From positions 1-54,932 of IMG/VR virus record IMGVR_UViG_3300010413_000058: a DNA stretch of 54,932 bases, one strand, 5' to 3'. The DNA is from a virus. Position numbers and translations under genes: made by a program. The notes under the pieces were generated by a model that saw only the letters and a program-made list of their open reading frames with translations, made no database searches and was not told the origin of the DNA. The stretch's first letter is position 1; each line of letters starts with the position of its first letter. Shown piece after piece: positions 14,096-23,600 of the stretch.

Positions 14096-14934
14096 TTGTA
14101 TTGCTCCTCTTCTCCATGAGCAGGATACTGAATCCCATTCATGTCAATGTGCTTGCAGAAAACACTGGTATCACAGAGAAAGGGGTATCGCTTGCGGTGC
14201 AAATTAGGGTAACCTGCTTTCTTCAGATACCCACCTGCCATAACTTTGTCGTACCATGGCAAGTCTTCTGTACCTCTAAATTTCCCGATAACTTTCCCCG
14301 TCTCTGGATCTATTTTCTGATAGCTTGGTGTTTCAAATATCTTCTTAATCCTATGGCCTGGTCTAGGTTCGTAGTGCTCTACATCTTCACTCATAATCTT
14401 CAGCAAGTCAACTTTGATCATGTGGCACCCTAGACCCATCCCATCACACCAGACTTCCTCACCTATTTTAAACTTGTTGTAGAATGTGGTTCCTCTCCCT
14501 CTATAAACAAGAGGTTCGGCTGGATAGGATTTAGTAAAATAAAGACCTCCCCAAATAGGAACTTTATCTTCTATAACCCTCCAATTCCATTTGATGAGAA
14601 CATCAGGAGGAAGGAGAACATCGTGATCGACGAAAAACAACCACTCATAGCCATCCCTAATAGCCTTGTCAGCTATTATGTTTCTTGCATCTGCTACTGG
14701 AAACCCCAGAGGATGATACGTCGGCAGACCCCAAGCATACATTCCCTGAGACCAATTTGTGGGGGTTATGAGACCTTGTTGAGACCAATGCCATTCCGAT
14801 CTGATAACCCCAGTCATCGGAATTCCGAACATGATCCGTCTCGTCAATGGTTCTAGTGTTACAGGATGAGGTTCTCCTAGCAAAGGATTGCCTGAATTGT
14901 CTACGCTAATCTTAGGTGTCTTTGGATTTTTCAT
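14092..14934 (-). CDS. GT-A fold glycosyltransferase (GT2-like)
   Basis: A 280-residue enzyme likely to transfer a sugar from a nucleotide sugar. It shows a GT-A core: the early strand MFGIPMTGVIRSEW, the motif ADARNIIADKAIRDGYEW, and a metal-binding DHD (residues 103-105 in FFVDHDVLLPPD). GGLYF and an acceptor-side region with GMGLGCHMIK follow. The same pattern occurs in phage and bacterial glycan-transfer genes. Neighbours are zinc-ribbon-like proteins and a methyltransferase. The sugar and acceptor cannot be deduced. Confidence 0.75.
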   Translation of the reverse strand: MKNPKTPKISVDNSGNPLLGEPHPVTLEPLTRRIMFGIPMTGVIRSEWHWSQQGLITPTNWSQGMYAWGLPTYHPLGFPVADARNIIADKAIRDGYEWLFFVDHDVLLPPDVLIKWNWRVIEDKVPIWGGLYFTKSYPAEPLVYRGRGTTFYNKFKIGEEVWCDGMGLGCHMIKVDLLKIMSEDVEHYEPRPGHRIKKIFETPSYQKIDPETGKVIGKFRGTEDLPWYDKVMAGGYLKKAGYPNLHRKRYPFLCDTSVFCKHIDMNGIQYPAHGEEEQYK

Positions 14935-15238
14935 CTCTAAAAATCCTCTCTATCCAATCATCTGGTAATGCAGAGATCGGTCCGTGTAGAGATTGACATC
15001 CGGGTACGGAGGTGGACATAGCAGGCCACTCGAATATATTCCCACAAGTCCTGCAAATATACTTGACAAATTTCAACCTGTACCCTTTAACTACTTTAAC
15101 ATCTCCATATTGAACTACACAGGGTTCGTATCCTGGAGGACACTTCTCATAATAAGGATTAGCATCTGAAATCTTTATCTCATATTTCATCTCCGAATCA
15201 GTCAACCCATAATAATCGTTGTATTTTACATCACACAT
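14912..15238 (-). CDS. Small zinc-binding protein next to glycan genes
   Basis: A 108-residue protein with a probable zinc site formed by CRTC (residues about 62-65) plus other Cys residues (CPPGYEPC, and PGC near residue 80). The linkage to the methyltransferase (8-base overlap) and glycosyltransferase (23-base overlap) suggests a shared role. It resembles the other Cys-rich proteins that accompany glycan genes in this window. Its function is unknown. Confidence 0.6.
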   Translation of the reverse strand: MCDVKYNDYYGLTDSEMKYEIKISDANPYYEKCPPGYEPCVVQYGDVKVVKGYRLKFVKYICRTCGNIFEWPAMSTSVPGCQSLHGPISALPDDWIERIFRDEKSKDT

Positions 15239-15848
15239 CTTTTTTCACCTCTTCTACCTTCTCCAGCACAACCTCTAGGTCCCCGTCAGAAGCATAGGTG
15301 GGAAACTTCTTATCAATGTGCCAAGGTTTAGGTTTGTAAATCTCCCACAAAGGAAATCGTGGGTCAAAATACTGCCACGTATATTCATTTGCGGGGTTGC
15401 AGTGAGTTGGATCTTGGACGAATCTGTGATTGCACCCGTATGGCATAGATATTGCCAACTGCCCACCAACTCTAGCAATTCTCCACACCTCATTCATCCA
15501 ATCAATGACAAACCATGGTTTGATATGCTCAAAAACATGGCTTGCGACTATAGTTATACAGCACCCATCGGGGAGGGGCCATGGAAATATCTCCATGTCC
15601 CAAACGATGTCAACTCCTGGGAGGGCTCGAATGTCCAGATTGACAAAATTGGGCATAATATTTGATCCACACCCAACATTCAACAATATCCCGCCCTTTT
15701 CCTCGATGACTGCTTGCACTTTTTTCGTCGAAAGGTCCGCAACATCGGACCTCTGTTGTTTACCATGCACAGGGCACTCCTTTGCTTCCACTAGATCGCA
15801 AAAGCAATCGTGGTTGTTAAGCTGAAGTTGTCTGGATTTGCCACTCAT
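15231..15848 (-). CDS. Class I SAM-dependent methyltransferase
   Basis: A 205-residue enzyme with a Rossmann-type SAM site: motif I LLNVGCGSNIMPNFVNLDI, an acidic loop VDIVWDMEIFPWPLPDG, and the post-motif ASHVFEHIKPW followed by WRIARVGGQLAISMPY. Such enzymes methylate sugars or small molecules in glycan clusters. A Cys-rich N-terminus (CFCDLVEAKECPVHG) is unusual. The start at 15848 is a choice; 15863 is also possible, since neither has a clear ribosome site. It sits beside a GT2-like gene. The substrate is unknown. Confidence 0.75.
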   Translation of the reverse strand: MSGKSRQLQLNNHDCFCDLVEAKECPVHGKQQRSDVADLSTKKVQAVIEEKGGILLNVGCGSNIMPNFVNLDIRALPGVDIVWDMEIFPWPLPDGCCITIVASHVFEHIKPWFVIDWMNEVWRIARVGGQLAISMPYGCNHRFVQDPTHCNPANEYTWQYFDPRFPLWEIYKPKPWHIDKKFPTYASDGDLEVVLEKVEEVKKDV

Positions 15849-16320
15849 AAGTAAATTGTACATCCTGATTTGTATCCACAGTGCTCACGCCATAAGTCTG
15901 ACCACAAGCCAGAGACATTGCACCTCCAGTCGTCGAATACAGACCAATGTTCTGTATAGCGTGGGTGGTTGTGACGAAGTTCTGAGAACTGTCAAACGTG
16001 CCATACCATCTCATTGTGATGGCAGTGCTGGCGGTGAGAGTTGATCTGCTCACACTCTCATAGGAACTGTCACTATTGTCAGTGATCTCCCCCGGTAATC
16101 TGGTGGAGTTAGTGGCTGGTTCAGTCCCAGTTCCCAACTGTGCATAGTTGACTATCTGAGAACCAGCGTCAGCAGCCAACACTCTCACAAGAAAGTCCGA
16201 AAGGCCGGTTTGGGTGATCCGATTTGACCCCTTCAAACCGCTATCACCCACGACTTTGCCATCCTGTAGAATCTTTACTCTGGCAAAACCTCTGATTGAA
16301 AACACTTGAGCCTGTTCCAT
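15817..16320 (-). CDS. Phage structural-type beta-rich protein
   Basis: A 167-residue protein rich in Thr, Ser and Val, with a regular beta-strand pattern and no catalytic motif. It begins MEQAQVFSIRGFARVKILQD, like small phage baseplate or fibre-associated proteins. AAAGGAGGTGTAAGAAG precedes ATG 16320. It overlaps the methyltransferase gene by 32 bases. Its role on the virion is an inference. Confidence 0.6.
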   Translation of the reverse strand: MEQAQVFSIRGFARVKILQDGKVVGDSGLKGSNRITQTGLSDFLVRVLAADAGSQIVNYAQLGTGTEPATNSTRLPGEITDNSDSSYESVSRSTLTASTAITMRWYGTFDSSQNFVTTTHAIQNIGLYSTTGGAMSLACGQTYGVSTVDTNQDVQFTYEWQIQTTSA

Positions 16321-16336
16321 CTTCTTACACCTCCTT

Positions 16337-16945
16337 TTAGTCTAGGGTTTCTTTGTTCCTAAACTTGTCACTAACATTTATTGACAACGCCGCCACTGAG
16401 GCAATCGTAAGTTGAGCAGCAGCAGCAGAGGATCTTATGCTATATGTTATATTGTAAAAATAGAACGTGTATTGTATTCCTGGCACAGCATTATCCGTAT
16501 CTAAAGCCCAAAAAAATTCTCGCCATTGTTCGCTACCGCAAGCGATGGTGCCTGCATCTGGTAGATTCTTATCCTCTTTATTATAGTTGCTACCTAAATA
16601 TCCGCTTGCACAGGCAGCTCCACTTGGATCGTTAAGTCTCATTCCAACTGCGTCAGCCTGATCATCATTGAATTGGGTCGTAGTTCCAGGGCTAATCTCA
16701 TTAGCAGCATCCACATCTATGTAGGTACCGAGGTTGTTCGACTTCTCATACTGCAACTTAAACTGGGCACTATTGTAAGTCTTGTTACATCCAGGAGCAC
16801 CTATACCTGACCAGACAGCCATACCAAGAATGAATGGGCTTCCTTTCGTCCAATTAGCAACATCAGCGTCAATCGCACCTTGCGCCACAAAACTATCGTT
16901 ATAGATCCTGCTAGAGCCTATTGCATCATAATCAGAATTTGACAT
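16337..16945 (-). CDS. Structural-type protein ending in one copy of the 21-residue repeat
   Basis: A 202-residue protein with a beta-rich body (for example MAVWSGIGAPG, then FYFYNITYSIRSS) of the kind seen in phage tail-side proteins. The last 18 residues (SVAALSINVSDKFRNKETLD) match the consensus of the repeat in 11621-13825 and its first unit LNINVSDKFKAAES. It has no signal peptide. A structural role and a link to the repeat protein are inferences. Confidence 0.6.
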   Translation of the reverse strand: MSNSDYDAIGSSRIYNDSFVAQGAIDADVANWTKGSPFILGMAVWSGIGAPGCNKTYNSAQFKLQYEKSNNLGTYIDVDAANEISPGTTTQFNDDQADAVGMRLNDPSGAACASGYLGSNYNKEDKNLPDAGTIACGSEQWREFFWALDTDNAVPGIQYTFYFYNITYSIRSSAAAAQLTIASVAALSINVSDKFRNKETLD

Positions 16946-17266
16946 TTATTCCTGCTTTCTATATTCAATGATGCAGTTTTCGTCACTAACTGGGTCTTCT
17001 CCTAAACACCTCAATGGAAGCATGGAACCAGCAGTACATTCCCACTCCTCACCATTCTTCCTGAGCTTCACACAGTTTCCCTCATCATCGTGACCGAATG
17101 GGGCAGCCTTCCACATATCCATACAGCAAGCTCCGCACTTGTTGCACCTCACGGATTTAATATAAACGGGTTGGTCTTTGCCTGGCTCCTTATAAGCAAC
17201 CAACTCAGTGTTAGCATAAACCTTAACATAAGCGTCTTCAGCCCAATCTGGTATATCTATTTTCAC
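16946..17266 (-). CDS. YkgJ-like Cys-cluster protein
   Basis: A 106-residue protein with a Cys cluster CNKCGACC (residues 41-48) and further Cys residues at about 65, 77, 86 and 98. The CxxCxxCC pattern is that of YkgJ/CxxCxxCC-type proteins that bind iron or zinc and are poorly characterised. The GTG start at 17266 overlaps the sulfotransferase stop by one base, with GAGGAGCTACCCTA upstream. It could support modification chemistry, but this is a guess. Confidence 0.55.
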   Translation of the reverse strand: MKIDIPDWAEDAYVKVYANTELVAYKEPGKDQPVYIKSVRCNKCGACCMDMWKAAPFGHDDEGNCVKLRKNGEEWECTAGSMLPLRCLGEDPVSDENCIIEYRKQE

Positions 17267-17820
17267 TAGGGTAGCTCCTCTCGTCCTAGCAATACTTTCA
17301 ATCTCTCGTTGTAGGGTTTGTAGTAATCAAGAAGTAAACTCCTAACTTCATCATCCATCACTTCTGGGTACTCAGAGATGGATGAATGTTTGGGGAAATC
17401 AGGAAAGGTAACTTTGGGCTCCAATCCCAACCAGTTCTGCACATCAATGAAATACTGATTCGGAGTGGAATAGAACTCTTTCGTGAAATATATCCTGAAT
17501 TGCTGTCGATGAGACACCGAGAACCACCTCTCTAAATGATCTACATATCTCCCTCTCGACAGATAGGAGAAAAAGAACTGGCTACAAAAACATGCTTCAC
17601 TTCTCTGTATAGCCACGAAGGGTAATTTTTCAATTTTATTTATCAATACCTCATGCCAATAAAGAGACCATGCTCCGCTGACAGGCTCCCTCAGAAGGAC
17701 TATAAACCTAGCATCGGGACATGCCCTCTTAATTCTTTCCTCCACTCCTTCTATATCGAAGTATTCAGGGCTTGCATAGAACCCCATTTTTCCATGTATG
17801 AATAAATTAGGCTTTCCCAC
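17266..17820 (-). CDS. Sulfotransferase-family protein lacking the N-terminal PAPS loop
   Basis: This 184-residue protein resembles the C-terminal two thirds of PAPS-dependent carbohydrate sulfotransferases. It has FIVLLREPVSGAWSLYWHE (residues 39-57), which matches the 3'-phosphate-binding segment; GRYVDHLERWF; a later WLGLE; and a terminal YKPYNERLKVLL. The usual N-terminal loop (PKxGTT-type, 5'-phosphosulfate binding) and His are missing, and the upstream DNA is another gene. So it is either inactive, has a partner, or the loop is diverged. GTG 17820 follows CAGGAGATATA. It neighbours methyltransferase and GT genes. Confidence 0.65.
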   Translation of the reverse strand: MGKPNLFIHGKMGFYASPEYFDIEGVEERIKRACPDARFIVLLREPVSGAWSLYWHEVLINKIEKLPFVAIQRSEACFCSQFFFSYLSRGRYVDHLERWFSVSHRQQFRIYFTKEFYSTPNQYFIDVQNWLGLEPKVTFPDFPKHSSISEYPEVMDDEVRSLLLDYYKPYNERLKVLLGREELP

Positions 17821-19007
17821 TATATCTCCTGATACACTCTAAAGCTAACCCAGTTATTAGCATCATAATAATTGCTCAAGCTAGTTGTGATTGTCCCTTC
17901 GAGAGTGAACTCTTCATCCACAGACGCCGTATTATTGGTATCCATATCTACCCATTGCCCACCTCCTGTTACCCTATCTCGAATTTGTAATTTTATAGCG
18001 TTAGAAGATGGAGCCAATGAACTTTTCCCCTTCCAGGTTACCGCTATGGGGTCTGTATTATTACTATGTCGATTTTTAAACTGAAATATTGCATATTCAC
18101 CGTCTGCTGTCTGCAACGTGTATATATTATCATCCAGCCTTACATTCTTTACTTCTTCAATACTAAAAGAGTTTTCCAAATCATCGTCATTTGTAGGTAA
18201 AACTGCGTAGTCACCACGAGTATAAAGTATCCCCGTATAGGGCAATTTAGTAAACGGCTTATATGGAATAATGTGCTGATATGGGTTGTAGAGAAGTTGT
18301 GCCATTTGATTTGCGTCAAACATATAAGACCAGAAACCCGCCCAATAAGTCTTTGTTAACTGGATTCTATCACTAGCAAAATTTGCTATATACAATGATT
18401 CACTTGTAGGGCCAGCTACGGAAGGAGTAAGATTTCTCACCTCAACAAGATTTTTATATAAATAACCCGTAGTTCCATTCCAGGCAATAATCCATAACAC
18501 AATATCTCCGGCAACTATATCTGATGTGCCACCCAAACTGTAACTATCTCTCAATCCAAGTATATACTGAGTGCTTGAATATCTACCCCCATAAAGTCTA
18601 ACTCCACCGGCAAATCTGCCATTAGCAGGAGTATACGATGTGCTTATACTATCTATTCGTTGTACTACAGCAAAGGTAAATGGTGTAGCAAATGGATGAG
18701 TGTATCCAGTATCAATGCAAGCTCCCGAAGTTACACCATCATTGTAAATACCGCCTCCTTGCCAGGTTATCGAACTTGCTTCTATTATCGTAGCATCTAA
18801 ATCTCTAACTAGACACCGTGGAGGATGGGAGTCTTCGTTCAATATATAATAAAACTCGCACCTATCCGCTAACCAGTGAGCTTTGTCCATCTCGCACGGA
18901 AACGACGGTTTTTCGCACATTTCTACAAATGGATTGACATCTGTATTATAGAGAAATCTGCGCCTGGAAAACAATTGCTCTATATGGCGTTTTTGTCGTG
19001 CTTTCAT
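17820..19007 (-). CDS. Concanavalin/LamG-like phage adhesin or fibre protein
   Basis: A 395-residue protein with no signal peptide. The N-terminus is basic and His/Cys-bearing (LFSRRRFLYNTDVNPF). Residues about 80-250 have a jelly-roll-like layout (WQGGGIYNDG, FTFAVVQRIDS, GDIVLWIIAWNGTTGYLY, LYIANFASDRI) typical of lectin-type LamG modules in tail proteins. The tail part includes a second beta domain (YTLQTADGEYAIFQF, then VSFRVYQEI). Such modules bind glycan or structural partners. It ends one base into the sulfotransferase-like gene. Confidence 0.6.
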   Translation of the reverse strand: MKARQKRHIEQLFSRRRFLYNTDVNPFVEMCEKPSFPCEMDKAHWLADRCEFYYILNEDSHPPRCLVRDLDATIIEASSITWQGGGIYNDGVTSGACIDTGYTHPFATPFTFAVVQRIDSISTSYTPANGRFAGGVRLYGGRYSSTQYILGLRDSYSLGGTSDIVAGDIVLWIIAWNGTTGYLYKNLVEVRNLTPSVAGPTSESLYIANFASDRIQLTKTYWAGFWSYMFDANQMAQLLYNPYQHIIPYKPFTKLPYTGILYTRGDYAVLPTNDDDLENSFSIEEVKNVRLDDNIYTLQTADGEYAIFQFKNRHSNNTDPIAVTWKGKSSLAPSSNAIKLQIRDRVTGGGQWVDMDTNNTASVDEEFTLEGTITTSLSNYYDANNWVSFRVYQEI

Positions 19008-19010
19008 AGC

Positions 19011-19436
19011 CTATGCCGGAGAATAGGTTTTTACTTTGAGGGTCACTCCACTAGACGGAAATGATACTCCTGTTTTGTTTGTCAATCTGTACTTGTATTT
19101 AAGCGGCCCTATTGGATGCAGGTCGAGAGTAGCATACCGCTGCCCAGAAGCCTTTGCAAAGCGTATCCTACCAATAACCTCCCCTGCCGCATAAGAAGTT
19201 GGATAATTTGTTCCATCATAACTTGCAATCTGTCGTAGTTCACAATATGGAAAGTTGTCGCCACCCGACATATCAGTAGACGCCCCAAGATCAAGTTGAA
19301 ATACAGCATGACTCTCAAGATTGGACGTATTGTCGAGAGCATTGTCATCACAGTCAACACTTCCCTCGTCAGCCAAGCTGTTAAAGCCTGTGGTTTCTAG
19401 GGTTACTTCATTTGCCGCTGCTTCCCACCAAGGCAT
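19011..19436 (-). CDS. Beta-rich phage structural-type protein
   Basis: A 141-residue protein (start ATG 19436 behind AGGAGGTGAGTAAA; a GTG nine bases earlier lies inside the site and is not used). It is Ser, Thr, Asn and Gly-rich and beta-like, with no catalytic motif; a Cys appears in DCDDN. The family is not recognised. It lies directly before the LamG-like protein and after a similar small gene, and it is probably virion-associated by context. Confidence 0.55.
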   Translation of the reverse strand: MPWWEAAANEVTLETTGFNSLADEGSVDCDDNALDNTSNLESHAVFQLDLGASTDMSGGDNFPYCELRQIASYDGTNYPTSYAAGEVIGRIRFAKASGQRYATLDLHPIGPLKYKYRLTNKTGVSFPSSGVTLKVKTYSPA

Positions 19437-19448
19437 TTTACTCACCTC

Positions 19449-19862
19449 CTATTCAGGATAGTTTTTCGCATCTGCTACTATCTGCTCAAAGATAGTCGGC
19501 AGTCCTAGCTCTGTGGCCCTGGAAGCGTTTTCCTTCCTGGCATTTTGTAAGTTGCTCATTGTTGTTGAACCTACACCAAATATATATTCTACAAACGCTA
19601 CAGCTACGGTATTAAATGGGTCGATTTCTCCTATGCCACAAAACCCTATCCACTGACTTTTTTTACTGTCTGAAAGAGCCGCATATTCTGCTGCGCTGGT
19701 ATTATAAAATACCTCTGCTCCTGTCATGCTCAATTTGTTTATTTGGCGATAGACAGTGTTCAAATCGTTAGCAATTTCCTGATTTGACATACTGCTGTAA
19801 CCTCGCCCTAGAGGATCAGTAACAATTTCAGACTTCAAAATAAACCACTGATTCACATCCAT
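19449..19862 (-). CDS. Phage structural-type protein of unknown family
   Basis: A 137-residue protein starting MDVNQWFILKSEIVTDPLGR behind ACGGAGGTGAAAAACA. The text 'YSSMSNQEIANDLNTVYRQ' then 'SDSKKSQWIGFCGIG' reads as a helical domain. Several phage proteins of this region share a 'DPLGRGYSSM' style start, but I cannot name a family. It is probably virion-related by position. Confidence 0.55.
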   Translation of the reverse strand: MDVNQWFILKSEIVTDPLGRGYSSMSNQEIANDLNTVYRQINKLSMTGAEVFYNTSAAEYAALSDSKKSQWIGFCGIGEIDPFNTVAVAFVEYIFGVGSTTMSNLQNARKENASRATELGLPTIFEQIVADAKNYPE

Positions 19863-19877
19863 TGTTTTTCACCTCCG

Positions 19878-20159
19878 TTACTTGATTACTCTTAGTCTTT
19901 CCCTTTCCTTTTCTCTAGCATCAAAGATCGCCTCAAGTATGGACATCTGCCTGCGTACCCACTCCTTATGCTCTATAAATTGCTCCACATACCGACTATT
20001 CGTTTGCTTCAGTTTCTCAACCACCTCATCAAACGCTTCTACCCTAAGATAAAGCCTGTCTGCTTCATGGAAGAGAGCCAAGAGATCGGCTTTATCTTGA
20101 CCTTCTTCCATGTCTACTACTGCATTGTATAGATCGACAAATTTCTCACTCGGCTTCAC
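19878..20159 (-). CDS. Small charged helical protein
   Basis: A 93-residue all-helical, charged protein (DLYNAVVDMEEGQDKADLL, then VVEKLKQTNSRYVEQFIEHK) without Cys or membrane segments. I choose GTG 20159 because TTGAGG lies nine bases upstream; the TTG at 20174 has no site. It might be a coiled-coil chaperone or adaptor for the fibre genes, but the function is unknown. Confidence 0.55.
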   Translation of the reverse strand: MKPSEKFVDLYNAVVDMEEGQDKADLLALFHEADRLYLRVEAFDEVVEKLKQTNSRYVEQFIEHKEWVRRQMSILEAIFDAREKERERLRVIK

Positions 20160-20178
20160 GGTTCTTTGCCTCAATACA

Positions 20179-20640
20179 TTACGGTGTGCTTACATTTCTC
20201 AAGTTTGTTGGGGCTGCCATTGCTGCAAAGAACCTTATACCAAAATCCACGCCATCCTTGCAGTCTGCTGGATTGTCCGACCAAGCAAAATTACTTTCAG
20301 GAACCACAGGCTGGCTTGTAGCATCTTCTGCTAAAAACGAAGTTACCCCTACAAAATACGTGCCCTTAGTATTGAGGGTGATCGTATATTGCGTTTGATT
20401 AGTTGTCCCAACTTTAGCAGGATTTGCCTTACCTGGGTCAGTTGCAGAGTTAGCCAAATATACGTTGTACTCCATGTGGAATCCAGTTGGGATAGGATCA
20501 CCATCTACATCCTGTGTTACTGCATCCCACGATACTGTTGACTGATTAGCCGTTACCCAAGTCAGGGCCATAGCCGGAGTTACAACATAGCAGAGAATGA
20601 ATGGAATCATCAACAACATTGCCGCTAACTTTTTCTTCAT
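20179..20640 (-). CDS. Secreted single-domain Fn3-like protein
   Basis: A 153-residue protein with a clear Sec signal peptide (MKKKLAAMLLMIPFILCY, cut likely after AMA at about residue 25). The mature part is a single beta-sandwich domain of fibronectin-III type: WDAVTQDVDGDPIPTGFHME, YNVYLAN, and YTITLNTKGTYFVGVTSF. It is the last of four consecutive genes with signal peptides. It is probably exported, perhaps as an accessory to the large glycosidase. GGAGGTGTATT precedes ATG 20640. Confidence 0.7.
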   Translation of the reverse strand: MKKKLAAMLLMIPFILCYVVTPAMALTWVTANQSTVSWDAVTQDVDGDPIPTGFHMEYNVYLANSATDPGKANPAKVGTTNQTQYTITLNTKGTYFVGVTSFLAEDATSQPVVPESNFAWSDNPADCKDGVDFGIRFFAAMAAPTNLRNVSTP

Positions 20641-20651
20641 AATACACCTCC

Positions 20652-23600
20652 TTATGGTGAAGTTATTCCAAAAGCTCCATCTCCCGATGCACCACTGCTT
20701 AGCCCTAAGTTACCTGTAGCTGCAGGTTCAAATCCTACTACACCACCCGAACCCGTCCCTCCTTCTTCCTCCGTACTAAATGAACGAATTACTGGAGTTC
20801 CGCCAACGGGCGAACCATTAACGTCAATACCTAGCTTCGTCACTATGTATACTGTTTGCCCGTTAGGTAATGTATCGGCTGGGATAGTTTTGCTGTACAG
20901 ATTAGAGGCATCCCAAGGGTCGCCAGCAGGCCAATGCTTTGTTACACAGCCAGTATCAGCGCAAGCTGCCCAGTATGTATATTCATGTTCCCTATTGGTG
21001 TAGATTTGATTTTGGTCTATTTCAAGTGTTATGGTTTGGGTGACATCAACGTCAATCGCACCATTGCTAGGCGTAGACCCACTGTAGGTTGCGGCCAAGG
21101 GGATAAATTCATCAAGCTCCAAGGAATTGGATGAGCCAAAAAAACCACTGTGGTTTTCGTGGGTAGAGGTATTGCACATCCAGCCACCGTCCGCTCCCGC
21201 CCAGAACATGGCAAGACTAATTTCTGGAAAATCGCTTGAGATTATATCCAGCCACTCTGTTTTCAGGTTTAGCTTACCTTTACCGTTTGCTAAGCAACCA
21301 TCATTTGGATGGTCTGGGTCATAGTAAGCGTCAGCACCATGACCAGTTTCTGCAAGCCATAATATTTTATGATGTGCCTGGGAGTATTCTTTTAGATCAT
21401 CATAAAGGGTTTTGGTTCTACTGATGTCCGTTCCAAGCGTGGTTCCCCTACTGTTCATTATGTCAACATTTGCTCCTGGGTCTGACAGATTGCTGTAATT
21501 GATGTAGAGATTTCCGTACTCGCTATCGGACGCTGACCCACCTTGAAAATAATAAGTATTGTTAGTGTCCTTACATTCATCTATGCTAGCCGTCTCCGTT
21601 AATGTAGTGGCACTTACCCTGACGGAATACGGCCTCCCATTATAGTAATCTGCGTTCGTTGCTAAGTTGGCGTAATAAAGACCCGTTGCGTGTTGTGACC
21701 AAATATCTGCAATATCAATCCAACTTGCTGAATCATAATTTTTGATGGTGCATGGATTGAATGTGAAATTCGCAAAAGCTCCCACATACTGCGTCCACCC
21801 TATGACATCCACTACATCGTCGCCTGGGTACCAAACCCTCCAATCACTCCTGTCTGACGAAGTCTGAATACCTGTTTGTGAAACTGCCTGGTACGCAAAA
21901 ATCTCATTCGTTAGTCCCTGTACTGGAACTGTGCTAACTGTGCATCCACTATAGTTGGAACCTAATGGGTCGCCGCTTATGGTCCCACTAACTTGTGCCC
22001 ATGTTCCACTCGTCAACTCAAAGTAAACAACGTCATCAAAATCTGATTCATTGGCGTACAATGCAATGCCTGTCGCACCACCACCGAAGGTGATAGTTTC
22101 ATGTGCATTAGTCGGTATCCCATCAACAAGAGTTCCTTGAGCATAGTAGTTGTCAACATCGCAAGCACCATCTACAGTCGTCACCTTTCCAAAATTCCTG
22201 TGGACTTCAACGTATCTGCGAAATGCCGCCTTGAACTTTGCTGGTGTTGCGGTATCAGTTCTGTCTTTAGAGTAGTGGAACCATTCACCATTTGTTTCAC
22301 CCATTAACTTTGTCAATACCGTAGCATCTGCTTGTTCCTTCCAGTATGCTACATCAATGGCATTGGTCGTTACCATATTGAGAAATCTATCAGTTGAGGC
22401 ATACGTTCCTGGTGACAGAACCACTTCGGCCCAATCACCACAGCCAGTATGAGTACGGTAATTGCAGCCAATTATTTTATAGCTATCACCAGTTCTAACA
22501 TCATCGTTGTAAAAATCTGAACCAACCACCGTAGTCAGAAAGGTAGCCTCATTGCCCTGTATCTCATATTCAATTCCCTCTGCGTCACATCCATCACAAT
22601 CAGTAATAACCACGTAATAGCCGTCATAGACGTTATGTTCCCAATTCTGTGTACTATCTGTAAGATTTTGGGCCGTTGGATTAGACGTTAATGTACCGTC
22701 AGATTTTCCTCCTGATTCACACCCAAATAATACACTGCTTGTACTGCTATCATATAAATTCCATGCACAGTCGCTATCCCACGGATCAGAAAATTCGTGT
22801 GGTGACATGGCAATGAAGGCACCGTTATTCCATACTATTAAGCCTGTAGAAAAAGCATCATCCCACGGTGGAGTCCGTCTCACTCCACCACCAACAAATG
22901 CTGGCATTTCCCCGAAAGCACTATCGCAACTATTTGCACTGCCTTCCACATAATCATAATATGATCCAGTTGCACTGTCCCAATCGGCATCGCCATCGCC
23001 TAGCCACTGCCCAGGTATAACCTTGCCCGTACCCCTCAATGCCCATATATAATTCAGCATGGCTAGAGCATTTGCGTCATATTTATCGGTTGACCACACC
23101 AACTGATCGTCAGCATCCGTACCGTCACTTGTTATTCTGGTGAGCCACACCGCAACATTTGTATAGCTCGGTCTACCCTGCGCCGTGTCAAGCGTAAAAG
23201 AGCCATCTGATGTTTGCGTAATGGTTCCTGTGCTTCCATTTACATGACCATCTATCCTGTACCATTCGTAGTAATATTTCCCCGCTGGCAAGTAAACATT
23301 AAAAGGTGAATTAGCCTCTTGAAGAATTATATAGTCATGCCCAGGATTAGCCGTACACCACCCCGTAGTAGAGCAATCGCCACTTCCCATGCTTTGACCA
23401 TCATCGGGATACATACCTCCCAAGTCGAACACCTGCCTTGTCCACGACACGATCTTACCTGAACTGTACCTTACATCATCATAGGCTGTTGTTTCTAAAG
23501 TCCAGTCGTCAAAAGGTGTGTCATAATTAGTATAGTGGTAACCCCTAGTAAATAATTTCCACGGCAGCACCGCATCATCGTCATTTTGGCTTATGCTATT

